NCBI RefSeq assembly: GCF_015711645.1
Contig: NZ_JABTEX010000004.1
Location: 310,001 to 374,000 of the forward strand
DNA: 64,000 nucleotides
Origin: Planomonospora sp. ID82291
GTDB taxonomy: Bacteria; Actinomycetota; Actinomycetes; Streptosporangiales; Streptosporangiaceae
Direction of reading: 5' to 3'
The notes beneath the pieces were generated by a model. The model had not been told where the DNA came from. It made no database searches and was given only the letters and a program-made list of their open reading frames with translations. The position numbers were made by a program, and so were the translations under genes. This document shows positions 34,524-43,254 of the stretch, in pieces; the stretch's first letter is position 1; every line of letters starts with the position of its first letter.

Positions 34524-35816
34524 ATGACGGAGGCACGGGACCCCGCCGAGGGGACGGAGCGGCTCCAGGAGCAGGACAGGAAGCGGCTGGGCGACACCCG
34601 CATCGCGACGGACGAGCAGGGACCGGGCGGGAGGGAGGGCGCCTCCCCGCCGGGGTCCGCCGTCCTCATGGAGCCGGACTTCTCCGCCCTCGCCACCTCG
34701 GCCGCGCTGGCCTGCAAGGCCCCGATCGCACTGGTCAGCGTGATGGGAGCCGGTGACCGGCGGCTCACCGGCCGCGCCGGCGCCGGCGCGGAGGACCTGG
34801 ACGAGCAGGCGCTTTCCTTCTTCCCCTGCACGGTCCAGGACCGCGAGCTGCTGGAGGTCCCCGACGCCTGCGGCGACGCGCGCTTCCACGACGACCCGGC
34901 GGTGACGGGGGAGCCGGGGGTGCGCTTCTACGCGGGTGTGCCGATGATCGGCCGGTCGGGGAACGTCCTGGGCGTGTTCTGCGTGATGGACCACCGGCCC
35001 CGCCACCTCTCCGACGACCAGCGCCGGATCCTGCGCAGCCTGGCGGCGAGCGCCACCGCGCTGCTGAAGACCTACCGCTACGCCCGCCAGTCCGACCACA
35101 TCATCTACGGACTGCAGGAGGTGCAGGACCTCAAGGACCAGTTCCTGCGCACCGTCAACCACGAGCTGCGCACCCCGCTGACCTCGATCCGCGGGTACCT
35201 GCAGCTGGTCCGGGAAGGCGGGCTGGACGAGGCCACCGAGCACCGCTTCCTGCAGGTGATCGAGCGCAACAGCGAGCACATCCTGAAAATGATCGACGAG
35301 CTGCTGCTGATGTCCAGCCTCAACGCCCGCACCGCCGTCTTCACCCCCGAACGGGTCGACCTGGTCGCGGTCGTCCGCCGCGTGGTCGGCGACGCCGCCG
35401 CCGCGGCCGAGAGCAGGGGCCACACGCTGCGGCTGGAGGCCCCGCCCTCGATGACGGCCTGGGCCGACGCCCGGCGGCTCCAGCACGCGCTGGACCACCT
35501 GCTGGACAACGCGATCAAGTACACCCCGGACGGCGGCATGATCGAGGTCGCCGTGACCGCCGATCCCGCGCGCCGCATCCGGATCCGCGACACCGGGATC
35601 GGCATCGCGCCCGGCGAGGTGGAGCGGATCTTCGAGGACTTCTACCGGTCGCCGCAGGCCGAGGAGGTGACCGGCGGCACCGGGATGGGCCTGCCCCTCG
35701 TGGACAAGATCATTCAGCTGCACGGAGGCAGCGTCCGCATCGACAGCGAGCCGGGGAAGGGCACCTCCGTGCGCGTCACCCTGCCCGTCCCGCCCTCGGA
35801 CCCCTCCCCGGACTGA
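34524..35816 (+). CDS. Cytosolic GAF-domain histidine kinase
   Basis: A 430-residue sensor kinase without membrane segments. A GAF domain (about residues 45-190: FPCTVQDRELLEVPDA, FYAGVPMIGRSGNVLGVFCVMD) precedes HisKA (FLRTVNHELRTPLTSIRGYLQ, H213) and a complete HATPase domain: N box DNAIKYTPDG, G1 RDTGIGIAPGE, F box FEDFYRSP and G2 GGTGMGLPLVDKII. No response regulator is adjacent, so its partner is elsewhere; the PP2C gene just upstream suggests a shared signalling pathway. GGAGGGG precedes the GTG/ATG pair at 34521/34524. Confidence 0.88.
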   Translation: MTEARDPAEGTERLQEQDRKRLGDTRIATDEQGPGGREGASPPGSAVLMEPDFSALATSAALACKAPIALVSVMGAGDRRLTGRAGAGAEDLDEQALSFFPCTVQDRELLEVPDACGDARFHDDPAVTGEPGVRFYAGVPMIGRSGNVLGVFCVMDHRPRHLSDDQRRILRSLAASATALLKTYRYARQSDHIIYGLQEVQDLKDQFLRTVNHELRTPLTSIRGYLQLVREGGLDEATEHRFLQVIERNSEHILKMIDELLLMSSLNARTAVFTPERVDLVAVVRRVVGDAAAAAESRGHTLRLEAPPSMTAWADARRLQHALDHLLDNAIKYTPDGGMIEVAVTADPARRIRIRDTGIGIAPGEVERIFEDFYRSPQAEEVTGGTGMGLPLVDKIIQLHGGSVRIDSEPGKGTSVRVTLPVPPSDPSPD

Positions 35817-35882
35817 CCGGCGGCCGGGACCGGTTCTCCCCCGCCGGACCGGCGGCCGGTCCGGTCCCGCACGGGCGCGGGT

Positions 35883-35898
35883 CCCGGACCGGTCCGGG
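35883..35898. terminator. Palindromic hairpin between histidine kinase and Nudix genes
   Basis: CCCGGACC and GGTCCGGG form a 16-base perfect palindrome in the 123-base gap between convergent genes. A 17-base motif GTCCCGCACGGGCGCGG occurs twice around it. Probable bidirectional terminator. Confidence 0.5.
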
Positions 35899-35939
35899 TC
35901 CCGCACGGGCGCGGCCGTCGGCGGGGGCCGGGCCGCGGG

Positions 35940-36386
35940 TCAGCCGGTGATCAAGTCGGGCAGCCGGGCGACGGCGCCGGCCAGATAGTCGCCCAGCTCC
36001 CGGGGGACGAGGTTGAGGGCGCTGATCTCGTCAGGGTCGAGGGGCACCCGCACCACCTCGTAGACGCCGCGGGCCGGGTCGGTGAACTCCGGGCCGCAGC
36101 GCAGGGCGGGGTCCATGGAGACCAGGCGGCAGCCGTACACGTGCTGGAGCTTGACGCCCTCCTCGCGCGGACAGCGCAGGGTGGTCAGCGGGGTGACGGC
36201 CGAGACGGTGGCGCCGAGCTCCTCCAGGAGCTCGCGGTGCAGGGTGTGCTCCAGGGAGGCGTCCTCGGGCTCGACGTGGCCGCCGGGGGCGGACCAGTAC
36301 AGCTCCTTGCCGGGCACGGTGCGCCGGAACAGCACGAGCCGGTCGTCGTCGAGGAGGACGGCGCGGACACTGGGAACGGGCGGCAT
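35940..36386 (-). CDS. Nudix hydrolase
   Basis: A 148-residue single-domain Nudix hydrolase, cleaving a nucleoside diphosphate linked to another moiety. The Nudix helix REL(L)EELGA is intact (RELLEELGA), and the loop reads GGHVEPEDASLE, one residue longer than the standard GGHVEPGESLE, so the first conserved Glu must be supplied by a neighbouring Glu/Asp. Substrate unknown. It lies upstream of nothing co-directional within 195 bases of ArfB, so it is probably a separate unit. Confidence 0.82.
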   Translation of the reverse strand: MPPVPSVRAVLLDDDRLVLFRRTVPGKELYWSAPGGHVEPEDASLEHTLHRELLEELGATVSAVTPLTTLRCPREEGVKLQHVYGCRLVSMDPALRCGPEFTDPARGVYEVVRVPLDPDEISALNLVPRELGDYLAGAVARLPDLITG

Positions 36387-36581
36387 CCTCCGGATTCTCG
36401 CACCCGCCCCCGCGGAGGTCTTCCCCGGGGAGCCGAACGCCGGGACAGGGCCCGGTCAAAAGGCCCGCCCAGAAGGTCCGGTCAAGGAGCCAGGTGGGAC
36501 CAGGTCGAGCGGGCCCGGTCGAGCGGGCCCCGCGGGAGGACGGCGCGGGCCGCGGACGGCCGCGGCGGGGCCGAGGGGGAC

Positions 36582-37001
36582 TCAGATGTCGCGGCGGAGC
36601 CGCTTGAGGTCGGAACGGTGCTTCTTGGCGGCGATGCGGCGCTCGACGGCGCCCCTGCTCGGCTTGGTGGGGCGGCGCTTCTTCGGGGGCGGGGCGACGG
36701 CCTCGCGCAGGAGCTGCGCCAGGCGCATCTCGGCCGCCTCGCGGTTGCGCAGCTGGGAGCGGAACTCCGAGGCGGCGATGGTGACGACGCCGCCGGTCAG
36801 CCGGGAGGCGAGGCGCTCCAGCGCGCGCGTCTTGAGCAGCGGGGGTAGGGCCTCGGTGGCGGCCAGGTCGAAGCTGAGCACGACCCGGCTGTCGGTGGTG
36901 TTGACCCCCTGGCCGCCGGGGCCCGAGGAACGCGAGAAACGCCAGTGGAGCTCGGACTCGGGAACGGAGACCGAGCCGCTGATCTGAAGCGGGCCGGGCA
37001 T
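36582..37001 (-). CDS. arfB: Alternative ribosome-rescue factor ArfB (peptidyl-tRNA hydrolase)
   Basis: A 139-residue GGQ-domain protein that releases nascent peptides from stalled non-stop ribosomes. SSGPGGQGVN (GGQ at residues 29-31) follows a short lead, and the Lys/Arg-rich C-terminal tail (PPPKKRRPTKPSRGAVERRIAAKK...) is the element that enters the empty mRNA channel. Length is that of ArfB/YaeJ rather than of full release factors. It is monocistronic, upstream of the Nudix gene and downstream of the TetR gene on the same strand. Confidence 0.93.
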   Translation of the reverse strand: MPGPLQISGSVSVPESELHWRFSRSSGPGGQGVNTTDSRVVLSFDLAATEALPPLLKTRALERLASRLTGGVVTIAASEFRSQLRNREAAEMRLAQLLREAVAPPPKKRRPTKPSRGAVERRIAAKKHRSDLKRLRRDI

Positions 37002-37034
37002 GGCGGACGACTCCTTCGGGCCGGGGGTGCATGG

Positions 37035-37676
37035 TCAGCGTAGCGAGGGGACACACCCGTCGATCAACCGGTTTATGCCCCATTCGAACTGCTCCACCGA
37101 ATTCCACGCCGCCGCGACGTCCGCCACCGCGGCGATGCGGGGCGGGCCTGCGGCCAGTGCGGCGCGCCGCGTCCGCACGGCCTCGGCCGGGCTGACCTCC
37201 GGTCCGGGGAGGTCGGCGGCGGCCATCGCGGCCGAACCGAGGACGTGGACCATCACCGCGTACGCGGCCCGGGCGCCGTCGGCGGCCGGCAGCCCCGCCT
37301 CGGTGAAGGCGGCCAGCAGGCCCTCGCCGACCAGGGCCGCGCTCGGGCCGGTCATGGGGCCGGAGAGGAAGAACGGCACGGCGCCGGGCCGGGCCAGCAG
37401 CTCCGCGCGCAGGCGCAGCGCGTATCCGGTGATCCGCTCCCGCCAGGGGGCCCCGCCGGTCAGGACGCCGGGCCCGGCCAGGTCCAGGAGGTGCTCGACC
37501 ACGGCGCCCTCCAGCGCGGCCCGGTCGGGCACGTAGGTGTAGAGCGTGTTCGGCCGCACGCCGAGGTGGGCGGCGACGCCGCGGAGGGTGGGAACGGCCG
37601 CGGGGTCCTCCGCGAGCAGTTCCAGGACCGCGTTCACGATCTTGGGGACGTCGAGGCTGCGCTTGGGGCCTTTCAT
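37035..37676 (-). CDS. TetR-family transcriptional regulator
   Basis: A 213-residue regulator. The N-terminal helix-turn-helix (about residues 8-50: VNAVLELLAEDPAAVPTLRGVAAHLGVRPNTLYTYVPDRAALEGAVV) is typical of TetR, and the C-terminal domain resembles TetR_C (WRERITGYALRLRAELLARPGAVP). The ATG at 37676 is followed by KGPKRSLD; upstream in-frame codons run into the operator region and are rejected as start. It diverges from a membrane-protein gene across 67 bases containing three copies of a palindrome, so it very likely represses both itself and that gene. Confidence 0.88.
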   Translation of the reverse strand: MKGPKRSLDVPKIVNAVLELLAEDPAAVPTLRGVAAHLGVRPNTLYTYVPDRAALEGAVVEHLLDLAGPGVLTGGAPWRERITGYALRLRAELLARPGAVPFFLSGPMTGPSAALVGEGLLAAFTEAGLPAADGARAAYAVMVHVLGSAAMAAADLPGPEVSPAEAVRTRRAALAAGPPRIAAVADVAAAWNSVEQFEWGINRLIDGCVPSLR

Positions 37677-37684
37677 CTTTTCAT

Positions 37685-37729
37685 TGTGCGGTGTATAAAT
37701 TTTGTACAGTGTACATTGTGCAGTGTATA
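37685..37729. promoter_or_regulatory. Three 13-bp palindromic operators in TetR/membrane-protein divergent promoter
   Basis: Three copies of TGTRCRGTGTAYA: TGTGCGGTGTATA (37685-37697), TGTACAGTGTACA (37703-37715, perfect palindrome about its central G) and TGTGCAGTGTATA (37717-37729). They lie in an unusually A/T-rich gap between divergent ATGs. Probable binding sites of the adjacent TetR protein. Confidence 0.72.
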
Positions 37730-37743
37730 GAAAAGGAGTCGTC

Positions 37744-38382
37744 ATGAAGAGAACCGCGATCCTGCTCGTCCTCGGCGCCGTGCTGGCCAACGCGGCCTTC
37801 ACCGGCTTGGCGCTGGTCTTCGACTATCCGGAGGTGCTCTCCAGGCCCGCCCCCGAGGTGATGGCCGCCTTCCAGCGTGACCGGGCAGCCGTCAGCCTGC
37901 TGTTCCTGCTGCTGGCGGCGGGCGCCGGGATGATGGCGCCCGCCGCCGCCGGGCTGGCTCCGCTCGCCGGGAGGCTCTCGTCCGGAGTCGGGGCGGCGGC
38001 CGCCGCCGTGCAGGTCGCGGGACTGCTGCGCTGGCCGCTGCTCGTGCCCTTCGTGGAGGACCCGGAGACCTTCGAGCTGCTCGGGACCGTGCTCGGCACG
38101 GTGGTCGGCGAGACCGCGGGCTACCTGCTGACCGCCGTCTGGACGGTGCTGGTGGTGAGATCCCTGCGCGGTCGCCTGCTCAGGGCGTGGGGTCTGGCCG
38201 CGGCGGTCCTGGTGGCCTCCGGTCTCCTCGTCCCGTTCGGTGTGCCCGGGGCGGACCAGGCGAACTTCGCCGGATACGTGCTCTGGAGCCTCTGGCTGGT
38301 CGGGCTCGCGGCGGCCTTGTGGCGCGGGACTCCTTCCGCCACAGTGATGCCCGGGGCGCAAGCCGTACATGTCGGGAGATGA
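37744..38382 (+). CDS. Multi-pass membrane protein under TetR control
   Basis: A 212-residue hydrophobic protein with about six membrane helices (first LLVLGAVLANAAFTGLALVF, last FAGYVLWSLWLVGLAAALW). The pattern resembles DUF4386-type proteins, but I am not sure of the family. AGGAG lies 6 bases before the ATG. The gene starts 14 bases after the last TetR operator, so it is the expected regulatory target. Its end overlaps the hydrolase-like gene by 14 bases. Transport or membrane-stress roles are possible but unsupported. Confidence 0.7.
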   Translation: MKRTAILLVLGAVLANAAFTGLALVFDYPEVLSRPAPEVMAAFQRDRAAVSLLFLLLAAGAGMMAPAAAGLAPLAGRLSSGVGAAAAAVQVAGLLRWPLLVPFVEDPETFELLGTVLGTVVGETAGYLLTAVWTVLVVRSLRGRLLRAWGLAAAVLVASGLLVPFGVPGADQANFAGYVLWSLWLVGLAAALWRGTPSATVMPGAQAVHVGR

Positions 38383-39232
38383 GGGGCGAGGGCGCGTGGG
38401 TGCGATCGTGGGCGTGCACGGGATCGGGAAGTACCGGTACTACCGCGAGGCGGGGAACTCGGTCGCCGGGGCGCAGGCCGCGATGCGCGCCAAGTGGGAC
38501 CGCTACCTGCACCGGGGGCTCGCCGCCGGGACGCCGCACGCGGGGGAGCGCTACGTCACCGAGATCGCCTACTACGCCCACCTGCTCGGGGAGCACAAGC
38601 GGGACGGCGACCCCCGCGCGGTGCGGGGCATGGCGGTGGGAGAGCAGGAGGTCCTGGTCGCCTGGGCGCGCCAGCTCGACGCGGTGGGGGAGGGGCTGAC
38701 CGGCGCGCTGCACCGGGTGGCGGGCTGGGTGCTGGAGCGCATGCCGGACCGGGCCGCGCAGTTCGCCGCGCTCTTCGCCCCCGAGGTGGCGGCCTACCTC
38801 GCGGCCGGGGGCGAGGCGCGGGCCGGCGCGCGGGCGGCGGTGGCCGAGGTGATCCGGCGCAACCGCCCCCGGGTGGTCATCGCCCACTCCCTCGGCAGCG
38901 TGGTCGCCTACGAGACGCTCTGGGCCCACCCGGACCTGGAGGTCGAGCTGCTGGTCACCCTCGGCAGCCCGCTCGGCATGCGCGAGGTGATCTTCGAGCG
39001 CCTGCTGCCGGCCCCGGTGAACGGCCGGGGCGAGCGGCCCCGCCAGGTGCGGCGGTGGGTCAACATCGCCGACCGGCACGACGTCGCCGCCATCCCGCCC
39101 GCCCTGCGCTCCTGCTTCACCGGGGTCGACCGGGAGGTCCTGGTCGACCTCGACCGGTTCGACTTCCACACCGTGGAGAAGTACCTCGGCTGCGGGGAAC
39201 TGGGCGACCAGCTGAGGCCGTACCTGTCCTGA
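38369..39232 (+). CDS. Alpha/beta-hydrolase-fold protein (lipase-like)
   Basis: A 287-residue protein with an early beta strand and loop (AIVGVHGIGKY), a nucleophile elbow AHSLGSVVAYE fitting GxSxG, and ADRHDVAA plus FDFHTVEKYL supplying candidate Asp and His. This matches an esterase/lipase-like catalytic triad, substrate unknown. No signal peptide. The ATG at 38369 overlaps the membrane-protein gene by 14 bases; a GTG at 38396 is an alternative. Coupling suggests it shares the TetR-controlled transcript. Confidence 0.65.
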   Translation: MSGDEGRGRVGAIVGVHGIGKYRYYREAGNSVAGAQAAMRAKWDRYLHRGLAAGTPHAGERYVTEIAYYAHLLGEHKRDGDPRAVRGMAVGEQEVLVAWARQLDAVGEGLTGALHRVAGWVLERMPDRAAQFAALFAPEVAAYLAAGGEARAGARAAVAEVIRRNRPRVVIAHSLGSVVAYETLWAHPDLEVELLVTLGSPLGMREVIFERLLPAPVNGRGERPRQVRRWVNIADRHDVAAIPPALRSCFTGVDREVLVDLDRFDFHTVEKYLGCGELGDQLRPYLS

Positions 39233-39338
39233 CCTGACCTGTTCTGGCGAGGAGGCGCGCCTGCCGTCCCGCGGCTGTTCACCCCGCCTTGACGTGCAGG
39301 TCACAGCGGGGCCAGGCGGGGCGGGTGCACTGGGGGGC

Positions 39339-40916
39339 GTGGAGCAGAAGCCGTCACGCAGAGCGTTCCTGTCCGCCGCCGCCGGTGCCGGCGGCCTGTT
39401 GCTCACCGGCGCCGGGCCCGCCTCGGCGGCGGCCTCGCCGGCGCGGTCCCGGGCCCTGGTCCGGGACCCGTTCACCCTGGGGGTCGCCTCCGGGGACCCG
39501 TCGCAGGACGGATTCGTGCTCTGGACCCGGCTGGCGGCCGATCCGCTGAGCGGGGACGGCCACGGAGGGATGCCGGGCCGGGACGTGGACGTGCGCTGGC
39601 AGGTGGCCGCCGACGAGCGGTTCACCGAGGTCGTGCGCTCGGGCGCCGAGACCGCGCGCTGGAACCGGGCGCACAGCGTCCACGTCGAGCTGGACGGGCT
39701 GGAGCCCGGCCGGGAGTACTTCTACCGCTTCCGCGCCGGCGGCCACCTGTCCCCGGCCGGCCGCACCCGCACCGCCCCCGCCGCGTCGGCGGCCCCGGCG
39801 GCCGGGCTCACCTTCGCCGTCGCCGCCTGCGCGCACTACGAGCACGGCTACTACACGGCCTACCGCAGGCTCGCCGAGTCCGAGCCCGATCTCGTGGTCC
39901 ACCTGGGCGACTACATGTACGAGTACGGGCCGCAGGGCTACACCGCGCTCGGCGGCGCCGTCCGGGAGCACACGCCGGGCAAGTGCGAGACGCTGGCCGA
40001 CTACCGGATGCGGCACGCGCAGTACAAGAGCGACCGCGACCTGCAGGCCGCGCACGCGACCGCGCCGTGGCTGGTCGCCTTCGACGACCACGAGATCGAG
40101 AACAACTGGGCGGCCGGGGTCTCCAGCACCGGCGCCCCGGCGTTCGCCCGGCGCCGGGCCGCCGCCTTCGCGGCCTACTACGAGAACATGCCGCTGCGCC
40201 GCTCCAGCGTCCCCGGCGGGACGTCGATGCGGGTGCACCGGCGGGTGGACTGGGGGCCGCTGGCCCGCTTCCACCTGCTCGACACCCGGCAGTTCCGCGA
40301 CGACCAGGCGTGCGAGGACGGCGTCCGGGCCGGCTGCGACGACCGGCTCTCCCCCGAGCGCACCCTGCTCGGCGCCGACCAGCGGAACTGGCTGCTCGGC
40401 GGGCTCGCCGCCTCGACCGCCCGCTGGAACCTGATCGGCCAGCAGATCCTGATGGCCCAGCGCGACCACCGGACCGGCCCCGGCAGCGAGGTCAACCTGG
40501 ACTCCTGGGACGGCTACGCCGCCGAGCGCACCCGCCTGCTGACCGGGCTGCGCGACTCCGGCGCGGCCAACCCGGTCGTGCTGACCGGCGACGCGCACAT
40601 GCACCACGCCGCCGACCTCACCCTCGACTTCGACGACCCGGACGCGGAGAGGGTGGCGGTGGAGCTGGTCACCTCCTCGGTCTCCAGCGACGGCGACGGC
40701 TACCGGGACGAGAGCCGGGTCGCCGAGATCGTGGCGGAGAACCCGCACATCTCCTACCTGGACCAGCGGCGCGGCTACATCCTCTGCCGGCTGACCGAGG
40801 AGGAACTGCGGGCGGACTTCCGCGTCCTGGAGTACATCAGCCGCCGCGGGGCCCCCGCGAGGACCGGCGCCCGCCTCACCGTCCCGGCGGGGGAGCGGAC
40901 GCTCGACGCCCGCTGA
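39339..40916 (+). CDS. PhoD-like alkaline phosphatase/phosphodiesterase, Tat-exported
   Basis: A 525-residue secreted PhoD-family metallophosphoesterase. The N-terminus has a Tat signal (SRRAFL, then a hydrophobic stretch to GPASAAA). An N-terminal Fn3-like PhoD_N domain (FTLGVASGDPSQDGFVLWTRL) precedes the catalytic domain with Fe/Ca-type ligands: VHLGDYMYEYG, FDDHEIENNW and LTGDAHMHHAADL. It releases phosphate from phosphodiesters such as teichoic acids or nucleic acids, usually under phosphate limitation. The GTG at 39339 is chosen because GGGGGG precedes it and it gives a compact Tat n-region. Confidence 0.9.
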   Translation: MEQKPSRRAFLSAAAGAGGLLLTGAGPASAAASPARSRALVRDPFTLGVASGDPSQDGFVLWTRLAADPLSGDGHGGMPGRDVDVRWQVAADERFTEVVRSGAETARWNRAHSVHVELDGLEPGREYFYRFRAGGHLSPAGRTRTAPAASAAPAAGLTFAVAACAHYEHGYYTAYRRLAESEPDLVVHLGDYMYEYGPQGYTALGGAVREHTPGKCETLADYRMRHAQYKSDRDLQAAHATAPWLVAFDDHEIENNWAAGVSSTGAPAFARRRAAAFAAYYENMPLRRSSVPGGTSMRVHRRVDWGPLARFHLLDTRQFRDDQACEDGVRAGCDDRLSPERTLLGADQRNWLLGGLAASTARWNLIGQQILMAQRDHRTGPGSEVNLDSWDGYAAERTRLLTGLRDSGAANPVVLTGDAHMHHAADLTLDFDDPDAERVAVELVTSSVSSDGDGYRDESRVAEIVAENPHISYLDQRRGYILCRLTEEELRADFRVLEYISRRGAPARTGARLTVPAGERTLDAR

Positions 40917-40923
40917 TCCGGAC

Positions 40924-41049
40924 CGGGCTCCGCGCCGATCGGGGCGGGCTTCGCGCCGGTCGGGGCGGGCTTCGCGCCGGTCGGGGCGGGCTTCGCGCCG
41001 ATCGGGGCGGCTCCCGCTCCGGCCGGGGCGAGTCCTGCGCCGGCCGGGG
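40924..41049. repeat. Six tandem copies of a 21-bp unit
   Basis: Units start at 40924, 40945, 40966, 40987, 41008 and 41029; the consensus begins CGGGCTTCGCGCCGG and ends TCGGGG. The first four copies differ from one another at one to three positions; the last two are more diverged. It begins 7 bases after the PhoD stop and ends shortly before the next secreted-protein gene. Non-coding on the plus strand as far as I can tell. Confidence 0.88.
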
Positions 41050-41095
41050 CCGGGAGGGGGAGAAAATCCCCGCGATTTACCGGAACATGGGTGAT

Positions 41096-41677
41096 ATGAG
41101 TCACTCCCTCACGAGGCTCACCGCCGCGGCCCTGGCCGCCGCGCTGGGCGGCACCCTCCTCCAGACCCCCGCCGGAGCCGCGGTTCCGGCCGTCCCCACG
41201 GCCCCGCCGCCCGCCGCGGTCGCCGGGCTCCCCTGGCTCTCCGGCCTCTCCGGGTCCTCCGGCGCCTCGGCGGCGGCCAAGCCGAGGTTCACCGCCTACG
41301 CCCGCTACGACAAGTACGTCCGCAGGGGCGGCTACGTCACCTACCGGATCAAGGTGACCAACAGGGGCGGTTACAAGGGCCAGGCCTACGCCCTGCTCGG
41401 CGGGGTCTTCCCGTCCGGGACCCGGCGGATCAAGGTGGTCGCCAAGCCGCGCAGCATCGGCTGCACGACCCGGGGCCGGAACCTGAGGTGCTGGATCACC
41501 TCGCTCGACGACGGCGACACCACCGCGGTGACGGTCCGCGCCTGGCTGCGTCCCGCCACGCGCGGGAGGTACGTCCCGAAGCTCGGGGTCGCCTACACCG
41601 CGGACCGCGACGCCGACCGGAGCCGGCTGTTCCGCACGATCCGCTTCAAGAAGCTCACCGGGACCCGGATCCTGTGA
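41096..41677 (+). CDS. Secreted DUF11-like beta-domain protein
   Basis: A 193-residue exported protein. A signal peptide (LTRLTAAALAAALGGTLLQTPAGAA) and Pro/Ala linker precede a beta-sandwich-like domain (YVRRGGYVTYRIKVTNRGGYKGQAYALLGGVFPSG) with one Cys pair (GCTTRGRNLRCW), similar to DUF11 repeats of surface proteins. Starts at ATG 41087 or 41096 are both possible. It ends overlapping the convergent FG-GAP gene by 23 bases. Function unknown; a cell-surface role is inferred. Confidence 0.7.
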   Translation: MSHSLTRLTAAALAAALGGTLLQTPAGAAVPAVPTAPPPAAVAGLPWLSGLSGSSGASAAAKPRFTAYARYDKYVRRGGYVTYRIKVTNRGGYKGQAYALLGGVFPSGTRRIKVVAKPRSIGCTTRGRNLRCWITSLDDGDTTAVTVRAWLRPATRGRYVPKLGVAYTADRDADRSRLFRTIRFKKLTGTRIL

Positions 41678-43160
41678 GCGCGTAGCCGAACAGGGCGCTC
41701 CCGGCGCCGGTGGCGAGAGTCCGCGCCGTCGCCGGGCGCACTCCCGGATCCGCCCCCGCGCGGTCCCGTCCGCGCAGCAGGACGAGCCGGCCCGAGGCCG
41801 GCGCGGCCACCACCAGGCCCCGCCCCGGCACGGTGGCCAGCGCCGCGCCGAAGTCGCCCCCGCGGCCGGTGACCAGCAGGTCGTTCCGCTTCGTCAGGCC
41901 GCCGGACGGGGTCCCCGCGAGCACCTGGACGGCGTTCTCGCCGGGCACCCCGATCACCAGCTCGTCGTCGCCGTCCCCGTTGAGGTCCCCGGCGGCCAGC
42001 GCCGCGCCGAACCGGTCGAAGTAGCGCGGCACGCCGTCGAGCCCCCGCTGGGAGAAGGCCTCGGAGGTCCCGGTCCGCAGGCCGTGCGCCGAGCCGTAGA
42101 GGGCCACCACTGTCCCGTCGCCGTAGTCCATCGCCCGCTGGTTCGCGGTCAGGCCCTCGCCCGGCGCCCCGACGGCCAGGTCGGCGCGGCCGTCGGCGTT
42201 GAAGTCCCCCGTCGCCAGCGCGGCCCCGAACCCGTCCCAGGGCTCGGCGGCGCCGGCGAGGCCCGGAGCGTCCTGGGTGAGGCGGAGGGCCCCGCGCCGC
42301 CGCACGTCGAGCACGGTGACCGAGCCCTCCCCGCTCTTGCGGAGGCTGTCGGCGGGCACGCCCACCGCGATCTCGGCCCGGCCGTCGCCGTCGAAGTCGC
42401 CGGTCGCGAGCACCGACCCGAACTGGTCGGTCCCGCGCTCCCGCTGCCCGATCCAGCGGGTCCGCTGGGTGACGACGTACGGCCTGCGGCCCCGCATCCC
42501 GTGCACCCCGACGCCGCCCCCGCCCAGTCCCGGGATCCCGATCACCAGCTCGTCGTCGCCGTCCCCGTCCAGGTCCCCGGCGGCCAGCGCCGCGCCGAAC
42601 CGGTCGGCCCCGCGCCCGCGCCCCAGGTCCCCGGCGTCGAGCACCCCGCCGGGCCGCAGGCCGCCGGGCGAGCCGTGGAAGAGCTGCACCACGCCCCGGC
42701 CGTCGGAGCCCGGTCCCGGCCGGTCCTCCTCCGACACCCCGACGGCCAGGTCCGCGCAGCGGTCGCCGTCGAAGTCGCCGACGGCCAGCGCCGAGCCGAA
42801 CGCGTCCCCGGTCTCGGCCTCTCCCGGCACGCCGGGATCGTCCTGGGTGAGCCGCGCCTCGGTGCGCATGCCGTACAGGACCGTGACGGAGCCCGCCCGG
42901 GCGTGGCCGCCCACCTCCGTGTACGGCGCGGCGACCGCGAGGTCGGCGCGGCCGTCGCCGTCGAAGTCGGCGGGCACGCCGGAGCACGCCCGGAAGGCCG
43001 CCGGAGCCGGGAGCGGCCCGGAGACCGGGACGGCCGGGGCCGGGGGACGCGGGGCGGAGGCGGGGGAGTCCGGCGCCGCGGCAGGGGCCGGGAGGGCCGG
43101 GGCCGCCGGGGCGGCGAGGGAGGCGGCCAGAACGGCGGAGGCGAGGAGCATTGCTCTCAT
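41655..43160 (-). CDS. Secreted FG-GAP (integrin-like beta-propeller) repeat protein
   Basis: A 501-residue exported protein. A signal peptide (LLASAVLAASLAAPAAPA) and Pro/Ala-rich linker are followed by about seven FG-GAP repeats, each with FGxALAxGDFDGDGxxDLAVG-type sequence whose DxDGDGxxD loops bind Ca2+. These form an integrin-alpha-like beta-propeller. Bacterial members are extracellular, with binding roles. The ATG at 43160 is preferred (GGAG upstream), with 43151 as alternative. It converges on the DUF11-like gene and diverges from the second P450. Confidence 0.87.
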   Translation of the reverse strand: MRAMLLASAVLAASLAAPAAPALPAPAAAPDSPASAPRPPAPAVPVSGPLPAPAAFRACSGVPADFDGDGRADLAVAAPYTEVGGHARAGSVTVLYGMRTEARLTQDDPGVPGEAETGDAFGSALAVGDFDGDRCADLAVGVSEEDRPGPGSDGRGVVQLFHGSPGGLRPGGVLDAGDLGRGRGADRFGAALAAGDLDGDGDDELVIGIPGLGGGGVGVHGMRGRRPYVVTQRTRWIGQRERGTDQFGSVLATGDFDGDGRAEIAVGVPADSLRKSGEGSVTVLDVRRRGALRLTQDAPGLAGAAEPWDGFGAALATGDFNADGRADLAVGAPGEGLTANQRAMDYGDGTVVALYGSAHGLRTGTSEAFSQRGLDGVPRYFDRFGAALAAGDLNGDGDDELVIGVPGENAVQVLAGTPSGGLTKRNDLLVTGRGGDFGAALATVPGRGLVVAAPASGRLVLLRGRDRAGADPGVRPATARTLATGAGSALFGYALTGSGSR

Positions 43161-43254
43161 AACCGGGATGTTCTCCGGCGATTCGGACCGCCCTCCCACC
43201 GCCACGTGAACGATATGTGGCCGCTTTCGGTAGAGCGCGTGCCAGGATGGGCGG

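Noticed and set aside
37677-37802. N-terminal extension of the TetR protein
   Set aside because: It would run through the operator array; the ATG at 37676 gives a normal TetR N-terminus.
40775-41104. Minus-strand frame coding a GAKPAPT repeat protein
   Set aside because: It is the translation of the 21-bp repeat; it overlaps the PhoD end, and no start signal or domain supports it.
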